Below, piece after piece: positions 1 through 4,863 of a stretch of DNA of 6,980 nucleotides (positions are counted from its first letter, which is position 1; every line of letters starts with the position of its first letter). The translations under genes and the position numbers were made by a program. This DNA is from Burkholderiales bacterium (lineage in GTDB: Bacteria; Pseudomonadota; Gammaproteobacteria; Burkholderiales; Burkholderiaceae_C). The notes under the pieces were generated by a model. That model searched no databases and was not told the DNA's origin. It saw only the letters and a list, made by a program, of their open reading frames with translations. The DNA lies in the NCBI GenBank assembly GCA_006227785.1, contig SBFU01000204.1:1-6980 (forward strand), read 5' to 3'.

Positions 1-516
1 ACAGGCATCGAAGGCAGCCTGGTTTATGCCGCTTCGGCCCTGCTTCGAGAGGAAATCGTCCGACATGGACACGCAGTCGTGTGGCTCGATTTGTTGCCAG
101 ACCACGATGCTGAACGCGTTCGCAAAGAAGTGATGCACCCGCGCGGCTCCCGATCGCTGTCGAGCCACCTTCGCAGCCGGCTTGGCCTTGAGGGCATCAA
201 GACCGCGCTCCTGTACGAGGTGCTGGGCAAGGACGGCATGGCCGATACCGAGCGCCTGGTCCGCAGCATCAAGTCGCTTCCACTGCATCTGGTGGCCACG
301 CGCCCACTGGACGAGGCCATCAGCTCGGCAGGGGGCGTGCTGTTCGAGGCCCTGACCCCTGACCTGATGTGCGAAGGACTGCCTGGTGTGTTCTGCGCAG
401 GCGAAATGCTCGACTGGGAGGCTCCGACAGGAGGCTATCTGCTGACCGCTTGCCTGGCCAGCGGACGGGCCGCGGGCGAGGGCGTGGTCCGTTACCTTGG
501 CCGGTCGTCAACCTGA
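1..516 (+). CDS. HI0933/YhiN-type FAD-dependent oxidoreductase, C-terminal part
   Basis: The frame is open from the first base of the window to a TGA at 514-516, so 171 C-terminal residues are visible and the start lies outside. The piece begins TGIEGSLVYAASALLRE. Near its end (visible residues about 127-160) it has PGVFCAGEMLDW followed by EAPTGGYLLTACLASGRAAG. This resembles the C-terminal FAD-contacting segment of the HI0933/YhiN flavoprotein group, in particular the subfamily often named TIGR03862, with its GEMLDWEAPTGGY signature. Members bind FAD through an N-terminal Rossmann fold, not visible here. Some are annotated as aminoacetone-oxidase-like or NAD(P)/FAD-dependent oxidoreductases, but the physiological substrate is not settled, so I assign no reaction. 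The gene ends about 14 bases before the convergent ffs RNA gene, and I see no terminator in the small space between them. The family call is firm; the function is unknown. Confidence 0.85.
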   Translation, partial: TGIEGSLVYAASALLREEIVRHGHAVVWLDLLPDHDAERVRKEVMHPRGSRSLSSHLRSRLGLEGIKTALLYEVLGKDGMADTERLVRSIKSLPLHLVATRPLDEAISSAGGVLFEALTPDLMCEGLPGVFCAGEMLDWEAPTGGYLLTACLASGRAAGEGVVRYLGRSST

Positions 517-529
517 AATCGTGGGATGG

Positions 530-628
530 GGTGACGAGCCTTGACCCCGGCACTGGCTACACAGTTAGGGCTGCTTGGTTCCCCACCTGACCCGGTTGGC
601 CGCTTCACCATGCGGGAAGGCCCGTCAG
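530..628 (-). ncRNA. ffs: 4.5S RNA, bacterial signal recognition particle RNA (small type)
   Basis: Read on the minus strand, 590-569 gives TCAGGTGGGGAACCAAGCAG then CC, the conserved apical hairpin of bacterial SRP RNA: the GGAA tetraloop (582-579), its short stem and the AAGCAG side of the symmetric internal loop that binds Ffh. Relative to E. coli (UCC-GGAA-GGA) the stem is UGG-GGAA-CCA, a compensated change that keeps the pairing. Flanking parts also match: TTCCCGCA on the 5' arm faces GTGCCGGGG on the 3' arm, and the end helix forms between TGACGGGCCTT (627-617) and AAGGCTCGTCA with one G-U pair. The roughly 98-nt length fits the small SRP RNA of Gram-negative bacteria. The RNA joins Ffh to target nascent membrane proteins to FtsY and the translocon. 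The ends are estimated from the terminal helix and a TACAAT box just upstream; no U-tract terminator is visible at the 3' side. The gene is divergent from dnaX. Confidence 0.9.
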
Positions 629-633
629 GTGGG

Positions 634-639
634 ATTGTA
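634..639 (-). promoter_or_regulatory. Probable -10 box of the ffs promoter
   Basis: On the minus strand these bases read TACAAT, five of six matches to the sigma-70 consensus TATAAT. They lie about 7 bases upstream of the estimated 5' end of the 4.5S RNA near 627. No convincing -35 hexamer is visible at a 16-18 base spacing, where the sequence is GC-rich. The position relative to a recognisable stable RNA is the main support. Confidence 0.5.
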
Positions 640-691
640 GGCCATCGCCGCTGAGAGCGCCGGCGTCGCCAGCATGACCGGGACCGCCGCG

Positions 692-697
692 TAGAAT
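692..697 (+). promoter_or_regulatory. -10-like hexamer next to the dnaX start
   Basis: TAGAAT matches TATAAT at five of six positions and ends 7 bases before the ATG at 705. Transcription from it would begin at or within a base or two of the start codon, giving an essentially leaderless dnaX mRNA. In agreement, no Shine-Dalgarno sequence is visible in the bases before the ATG. No good -35 hexamer is seen at normal spacing (ATGACC at 674-679 is too close), so this stays tentative. Confidence 0.3.
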
Positions 698-704
698 TCG
701 TGGC

Positions 705-2555
705 ATGTCCTACGTTGTCCTGGCCCGCAAATACCGCCCTCGCCATTTTGCCGAGATGGTGGGCCAGTCGCATGTGGTGCAGGCGCTGACCAATGCCCTG
801 ATCAGCCAGAGGCTGCACCATGCCTACCTGTTCACCGGCACCCGAGGCGTGGGCAAGACCACGGTTTCCCGCATCCTGGCCAAGTCGCTCAACTGTGTTG
901 GTCCCGATGGCCAGGGGGGTATCACGGCCGAGCCCTGTGGAGTCTGTGAAGCCTGCAAGGACATCGATGCTGGCCGTTTTGTCGACTACACCGAACTGGA
1001 TGCCGCTTCGAACCGGGGCGTGGACGAGGTGCAGGCCCTGCTGGAACAGGCGGTCTACAAACCGGTGCAGGGGCGCTTCAAGGTCTTCATGATCGACGAA
1101 GTGCACATGCTGACGAACACGGCGTTCAACGCCATGCTCAAGACGCTGGAGGAGCCGCCGGAGTACCTCAAATTTGTGCTGGCCACGACGGACCCGCAGA
1201 AGGTGCCGGTGACGGTGCTGTCTCGCTGCCTGCAGTTCAATCTGCGCCCCATGGCGCCCGAGACGGTGCAGGAGCATCTGGCGCGTGTCCTGCAATCCGA
1301 GTCGGTGGCCGCCGAACCTATGGCCTTGCGCCTGATCGCCAGGGCAGCCCGTGGATCGATGCGAGACGCGCTGTCATTGACGGACCAGGCCATCGCCTTC
1401 GGTGGGGGGCAACTTCTGGAAGTGGCCGTGCGACAGATGCTGGGCGCCGTGGATCGGACCCATGTTTTCCGTCTCATCGAGGCCCTGGCGCAGGGCGACG
1501 GCGCGGCTGTCGTGGAATCGGTGGACACCCTGCGCATGCATGGACTGAGCGCCACCTCTACCCTGGAGGATATGACCGGCCTGCTGCAGCGCATGGCCGT
1601 CCTTCAGGCCGTTGCCCATGCCCATGGCTCGGATGATCCGGATGAGGCCCGATTGGCCCAGTTGGCTGCACTGATGCCTGCCGATGAAACCCAGTTGCTT
1701 TACAGCCTCTGTCTGCACGGGCGGGCGGAGCTGGGGTTGGCGCCCGACGAATACGCCGGACTCACCATGGTCCTGCTGCGGCTGCTGGCGTTCAAGCCTG
1801 CACCCGGCGTTCCAGCGGAAAAAAAAACTCTGAATTCGGTCAGCGAACCGGTTCGACCTGAACCCGGCACGAGCCAGCGTGCGACGGCGTCGCCCCCTGT
1901 AACTGTTGTCGCGAAGCCCGTCGAACCAGCGGTACCGGTTTCTGAGGTTCTGCTGCCGGTTCCATCGGACGCCGGCTCGCTGACCGACGTCGACCTGGCC
2001 ACCCAGTCGCCGTGGAAGACGGCTCCTGCCGCGCCACCTTCAGGCGGCGCTGCGGGCGGGTCCATGGTGCAGGTGCTGTCGATTCCGGTGCGGGACTTGC
2101 AGGCGCCTTCGCCGGCCGGGCGGTTGCAGGGCGGGGCTGCGGGGCGCCAGGGGGAACTGCAGCCGACCGAGCAAGGTACGTTCTGGAATGACACGGTGCA
2201 GGCGTTGGTGCGCAGTGAGCTGGTGACGGCACTGGTGCGCGAACTCGCGCTTCAGTCTCAACTGGTGGACCGCGACGGAGACCTATGGACGCTGCAGGTG
2301 CAACACGAATCGCTGGGGCAGGGAAACACCCGTGAGCGACTGGAGGCCGCGTTGGCCCGGCAGGGGCACGCAGTGAGGCTGGCCCTGCGCAGCGGCCGGG
2401 TCACCGACTCGCCGGCCTTGCGTGCGGCTGCGCTGTCCAGGCGACGTCAGGACGAGGCAGAGCGCTTGATCCTTGCCGATCCTTTCGTGCAGGACATGAT
2501 GCGTGACTTTGGCGGCAAAATCGTGCCAGGTACATTGCGGCCGGATGGCGAATGA
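705..2555 (+). CDS. dnaX: DNA polymerase III subunits tau/gamma (clamp loader ATPase)
   Basis: This 616-residue protein is the ATPase and organising subunit of the DNA polymerase III clamp loader, which opens the beta sliding clamp and, as full-length tau, tethers polymerase and DnaB helicase at the fork. Visible landmarks in order: N-terminal LARKYRPRHFAEMVGQ; Walker A GTRGVGKT (residues 45-52); zinc-binding cysteines C64, C78, C81 and C84, with the first spacing a few residues longer than in E. coli; Walker B VFMIDEVH (127-134); sensor LATTD (159-163); and the SRC motif (173-175) with the arginine finger. Clamp-loader domain III ends near LLAFKP (about 360). A Pro/Ala/Val-rich linker follows to about 490, then the tau-specific C-terminal domain ending DPFVQDMMRDFGG. 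A run of nine A residues lies at codons 372-375, at the domain III/linker junction (see findings). It heads the dnaX-ybaB-recR cluster. No clear ribosome binding site precedes the ATG. Confidence 0.97.
   Translation: MSYVVLARKYRPRHFAEMVGQSHVVQALTNALISQRLHHAYLFTGTRGVGKTTVSRILAKSLNCVGPDGQGGITAEPCGVCEACKDIDAGRFVDYTELDAASNRGVDEVQALLEQAVYKPVQGRFKVFMIDEVHMLTNTAFNAMLKTLEEPPEYLKFVLATTDPQKVPVTVLSRCLQFNLRPMAPETVQEHLARVLQSESVAAEPMALRLIARAARGSMRDALSLTDQAIAFGGGQLLEVAVRQMLGAVDRTHVFRLIEALAQGDGAAVVESVDTLRMHGLSATSTLEDMTGLLQRMAVLQAVAHAHGSDDPDEARLAQLAALMPADETQLLYSLCLHGRAELGLAPDEYAGLTMVLLRLLAFKPAPGVPAEKKTLNSVSEPVRPEPGTSQRATASPPVTVVAKPVEPAVPVSEVLLPVPSDAGSLTDVDLATQSPWKTAPAAPPSGGAAGGSMVQVLSIPVRDLQAPSPAGRLQGGAAGRQGELQPTEQGTFWNDTVQALVRSELVTALVRELALQSQLVDRDGDLWTLQVQHESLGQGNTRERLEAALARQGHAVRLALRSGRVTDSPALRAAALSRRRQDEAERLILADPFVQDMMRDFGGKIVPGTLRPDGE
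1819..1827 (+). promoter_or_regulatory. A9 slippery run in dnaX, candidate gamma-producing recoding site
   Basis: Nine consecutive A residues are read in frame as GAA AAA AAA ACT (E372, K373, K374, T375). A -1 shift after K374 reads eleven further codons (NSEFGQRTGST) and stops at the TGA at 1859-1861, giving about 385 residues. A +1 shift reads one Leu codon and stops at the TGA at 1831-1833, giving about 375 residues. Either product would retain domains I-III and lose the tau-specific part. The same outcome is known from E. coli dnaX (-1 ribosomal frameshift on A AAA AAG) and Thermus thermophilus dnaX (transcriptional slippage on an A9 run). That it operates here is inference. Confidence 0.55.
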
Positions 2556-2599
2556 CGCCAAAACGAAAATTCGGCCCCCATTTGCAACACTTCGATACC

Positions 2600-2604
2600 A
2601 AGGA
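2600..2604 (+). promoter_or_regulatory. Ribosome binding site of ybaB
   Basis: AAGGA lies 5 bases before the ATG at 2610. It is one of only two clear Shine-Dalgarno sequences in the window and supports that start codon. Confidence 0.65.
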
Positions 2605-2609
2605 TTGCC

Positions 2610-2942
2610 ATGTTCAACAAAGGACAACTCGCCGGCCTCATGAAGCAGGCCCAGGCCATGCAGGACAACCTCAAGAAGGCCCAGGATGAACTGGGCAATA
2701 TCGAGGTCACCGGTGAATCCGGAGCCGGTCTGGTCAAGGTGCTCATGACATGCAAACATGATGTCAGGCGCGTCACCATTGATCCGAGCCTGCTGGCGGA
2801 CGACAAGGACATGCTGGAGGATCTGGTGGCCGCGGCTTTTAATGCGGCCGTCCGCAAGGCAGAGGAAACCACACAGGAAAAAATGGGCAAGCTGACCGCT
2901 GGCATGCCCGGTTTGCCTGGTGGGATGAAGTTTCCGTTCTGA
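2610..2942 (+). CDS. ybaB: YbaB/EbfC family nucleoid-associated protein
   Basis: A 110-residue protein of the YbaB/EbfC family, small DNA-binding proteins that form a tweezer-shaped dimer and coat the nucleoid with little sequence specificity. It begins [20 protein letters not shown], the usual N-terminal helix of the family, with a charged coiled-coil-like stretch through residue 29. The beta-sheet core runs from [14 protein letters not shown] (31-44) through [11 protein letters not shown] (52-62), and a C-terminal helix from about 66 to 95 is followed by the common Gly/Pro/Met-rich tail [13 protein letters not shown]. Length and motif order are normal for the family. The gene lies 54 bases after dnaX and 48 bases before recR in the same reading frame, the standard place for ybaB in many bacteria. 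This suggests co-transcription and a link to replication or repair, although its exact role is not well defined. Confidence 0.95.
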   Translation: MFNKGQLAGLMKQAQAMQDNLKKAQDELGNIEVTGESGAGLVKVLMTCKHDVRRVTIDPSLLADDKDMLEDLVAAAFNAAVRKAEETTQEKMGKLTAGMPGLPGGMKFPF

Positions 2943-2990
2943 CCCCATGCCGGACGCCCCTGGACTGGCACGCGGCCGAGTGTCGGCAGC

Positions 2991-3599
2991 ATGACAGGTC
3001 ACGCATCGCTGGAATTGCTGGTACAGGCGCTGCGGCGCCTGCCGGGCGTGGGCGTTCGGTCCGCGCAGCGCATGGCCCATCATCTTTTGCAGCACGACCG
3101 TCCCGGTGCACTTCAGCTGGCGCGCGCGCTGGAACATGCGGTGTCCACCGTGAGGCACTGTTCCCTGTGCCACACGTTCACCGAGCACGAGATCTGCTCG
3201 ACCTGTCTGGATCCGCGGCGTGACCGCAGCTTGCTGTGCGTGGTGGAGACGCCTGCCGATCAGGCGGCCATGGAGCGCACAGGGGCCTACAAGGGCTTGT
3301 ACTTTGTTTTGATGGGCAAGCTCAACCCGCTGGATGGCATAGGACCGCGCGAAATCGGCCTTCAACAGCTGATGGATCGACTGGATGGCCATGCTGATGC
3401 CGACATGCCTGAGGTCCGAGAGGTGATTCTGGCCACCAATTTCACCGCAGAAGGTGAGGCCACTGCTCATGTCATCGTCCAGGCCCTGAAGGGGCGGGGT
3501 GTTCAGGTGACCCGCCTGGCGCGTGGTGTGCCCATAGGCAGTGAGCTGGAGTATGTCGACTTGGGCACCATTGCCCATGCCCTGGTGGACAGGCGCTAG
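2991..3599 (+). CDS. recR: Recombination mediator protein RecR
   Basis: A 202-residue protein, almost exactly the length of E. coli RecR. With RecO (and RecF) it helps load RecA onto SSB-coated single-stranded DNA at gaps. Domains in order: an N-terminal helix-hairpin-helix around [20 protein letters not shown] (about residues 14-33); a four-cysteine zinc finger (C57, C60, C69, C72); a Toprim domain starting at [20 protein letters not shown] (81-100), with conserved Glu86, and running through [14 protein letters not shown]; and the C-terminal RecR signature [18 protein letters not shown] with DLGTIAHAL. The ATG at 2991 is the only plausible start: the frame is open back to the ybaB stop, but no ATG, GTG or TTG lies between. 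The Shine-Dalgarno match is weak, so translation may depend on ybaB expression. It is probably the last gene of the dnaX-ybaB-recR transcript. Confidence 0.97.
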   Translation: MTGHASLELLVQALRRLPGVGVRSAQRMAHHLLQHDRPGALQLARALEHAVSTVRHCSLCHTFTEHEICSTCLDPRRDRSLLCVVETPADQAAMERTGAYKGLYFVLMGKLNPLDGIGPREIGLQQLMDRLDGHADADMPEVREVILATNFTAEGEATAHVIVQALKGRGVQVTRLARGVPIGSELEYVDLGTIAHALVDRR

Positions 3600-3604
3600 G
3601 CTTT

Positions 3605-3638
3605 AGGCCGCACGGTTGTTCGCGGGTCCTGCCGGCCT
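3605..3638 (+). other. Small GC-rich inverted repeat downstream of recR
   Basis: AGGCCG (3605-3610) and CGGCCT (3633-3638) are perfect reverse complements, separated by 22 bases and starting 5 bases after the recR stop. The place suits a transcript-end hairpin for the dnaX operon. No T-run follows, and a 6-bp stem with a long loop is weak, so a terminator role is only a possibility. Confidence 0.3.
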
Positions 3639-3669
3639 GATGTGTGCCTGCTTCGACCCTGCTTCTACA

Positions 3670-3762
3670 GGTCGGTGAAAACCCGCTCGGGATTCGACCC
3701 GATGCGCAATCCCTCATGTTCTTCTAGTCTGCGGTTTGATTCGGTGCGGGTCTTCATGGACC
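3670..3762. repeat. Long imperfect inverted repeat in the recR/SBP intergenic gap
   Basis: GGTCGGTGAAAACCCGC (3670-3686) pairs antiparallel with GCGGGTCTTCATGGACC (3746-3762): 15 of 17 positions pair on the plus strand, counting one G-T. Directly inside the left arm is a perfect small hairpin, TCGGG-ATTCGA-CCCGA (3687-3702). Nothing here codes convincingly: frames through it are short and lack family motifs. No T-run adjoins either arm, so it is not a normal intrinsic terminator. It lies 41-133 bases upstream of the substrate-binding-protein ATG, where a leader or operator would be. The pairing is visible; any function is unknown. Confidence 0.5.
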
Positions 3763-3787
3763 TTGCACAAGTTGGAACAGCAAACTC

Positions 3788-3795
3788 AGGAAGGA
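3788..3795 (+). promoter_or_regulatory. Ribosome binding site of the substrate-binding protein gene
   Basis: AGGAAGGA, a strong Shine-Dalgarno match, ends 7 bases before the ATG at 3803. It decides between that ATG and a nearby out-of-frame ATG at 3795, which overlaps the site itself. Confidence 0.7.
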
Positions 3796-3802
3796 TGCAG
3801 TC

Positions 3803-4852
3803 ATGTGGAGTCGGCGCGCTTGTCTGGCCGCTGGGTCGGCGCTGGCTTTGAGCGCGCTCGCCGACAGTGGTCCAGCTCAGCCGGCAGGTGCAGGCGAGCG
3901 CAGCCGCACCCGGCTGCTGATCGCGGTCGAGGACAGGAAGGCCTTCTGTTACCTGCCCCTGACGATTGCCGAGCGGCTGGGTTATTTCACTGTGCAGGGA
4001 CTGGACGTGCAGGTGAGGGAGAAGGCCGATCCTTCGCAGGCGGCCCAACTGCTGCTGTCCGGGGGGGCACAGGTGATGTCGGTTCCCTTCAGCGCGGCCA
4101 TCGCCCTGCAGGCGCGCGGGCACCGCGTGCAATCCATCGTGCTTCAAGGCCGGGCGCCTCAGTTGGTGCTCGGTGTATCGACCCGTACGCTGGGGTATTT
4201 CCGTGATTGGCGTGACCTGCGCGGCAAACGGATAGCCATTCCTGCTGCTGGCTCGGGTCCTCACCGCATGGCCCGTTTGCTCATGGCCCGTTCGGGCATT
4301 CATTCAGCCACCGATGTGCACTTTGTGACTTTGCCGGAAGCTGTTCAGGCCGCGGATGCGTTCCGCTCGGGCGCGGTGGACGCCCTGTGCTACCCCGATC
4401 CGGTGATGACGCAGCTGGAGCAGGAAGGGTTAATGAGGGTGGTGGCCGACACCCGCACACCAAGGGGCAGCGAGGAGGTATTTGGTGGTCCCATGCCGGC
4501 CGGTTGTCTTTGTGTCCCGGAAGACTTCGCCAGGATGCAGCCCGGCATCTGTCAGTCGGTGGTCGACGCGCTGGTGATGGCCCTCAAGTGGCTGCAGACC
4601 GCAGGGCCTTCGGACATCATCAAGGTGGTCCCCGAACCCTACTTCCGGGGTGACCGCGCCCTCTATCTGGCCGCATTTGCCCGGGCACGGGAGGCGTGGG
4701 CGCCAGATGGCATGATGCCCGAGCGCGGACCGCTGGTGGCGGCCCGGGTGCTCTCGCAGCTCGATGACTCCGGACAGCTGCAGCGGGTGCCGCTGGAGCG
4801 GACCTACACCAACGAGTTCGCCCGGCGTGCCAAGTCGCGCTTCAGGGCCTGA
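3803..4852 (+). CDS. ABC transporter substrate-binding protein, NMT1/THI5-like, orphan
   Basis: A 349-residue probable periplasmic binding protein. It starts MWSRRACLAAGSALALSALA, an N-terminal signal with an SRR twin-arginine pair and a short hydrophobic core, with a likely cut after ALA (about residue 20) or at PAGA (about 30). The mature part has the features of the NMT1/THI5-like (SsuA/TauA-type) fold: TRLLIAVEDRKAFCYLPLTI opening the first lobe, AERLGYFTVQGLDVQV, then QAAQLLLSGGAQVMSVPFSAAIALQARG, and the lobe-two segment LRGKRIAIPAAGSGPHRMARLLM (about 139-161). Family members bind nitrate, sulfonates, taurine, pyrimidine precursors or aromatic compounds; the ligand cannot be told from this sequence. 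No permease or ATPase gene adjoins, so it is an orphan that may share a transporter encoded elsewhere or serve another role. It has its own strong ribosome binding site, lies 203 bases after recR, and converges with mltD at an 11-base gap. Confidence 0.85.
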   Translation: MWSRRACLAAGSALALSALADSGPAQPAGAGERSRTRLLIAVEDRKAFCYLPLTIAERLGYFTVQGLDVQVREKADPSQAAQLLLSGGAQVMSVPFSAAIALQARGHRVQSIVLQGRAPQLVLGVSTRTLGYFRDWRDLRGKRIAIPAAGSGPHRMARLLMARSGIHSATDVHFVTLPEAVQAADAFRSGAVDALCYPDPVMTQLEQEGLMRVVADTRTPRGSEEVFGGPMPAGCLCVPEDFARMQPGICQSVVDALVMALKWLQTAGPSDIIKVVPEPYFRGDRALYLAAFARAREAWAPDGMMPERGPLVAARVLSQLDDSGQLQRVPLERTYTNEFARRAKSRFRA

Positions 4853-4863
4853 GCCTGGCGTCG

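Noticed and set aside
492..1295. A 267-codon minus-strand frame over the ffs region and the dnaX start
   Set aside because: It overlaps both the conserved SRP RNA and the dnaX Walker A/B region and has no family resemblance.
2283..3578. A 431-codon open frame on the minus strand across the dnaX end, ybaB and recR
   Set aside because: It is antisense to three well-supported genes, shows no recognisable family motif, and long antisense frames are expected in GC-rich coding DNA. Its residue composition (many His, Gln and Arg) is typical of such shadows.
3680..3752. A tRNA gene on the minus strand
   Set aside because: An acceptor-like stem and T-arm-like hairpin are present, but the T loop is one base short, no D arm or anticodon arm can be drawn and no CCA follows. 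It is kept only as an inverted-repeat observation.
3795..3797. An alternative ATG for the substrate-binding protein gene
   Set aside because: It is out of frame with the gene and overlaps the Shine-Dalgarno sequence used by the ATG at 3803.
3665..4303. A 212-codon minus-strand frame over the recR/SBP gap and the start of the substrate-binding protein gene
   Set aside because: It is antisense to the signal peptide and first lobe of a recognisable binding protein. The frame is kept open by base composition and has no motif of its own.
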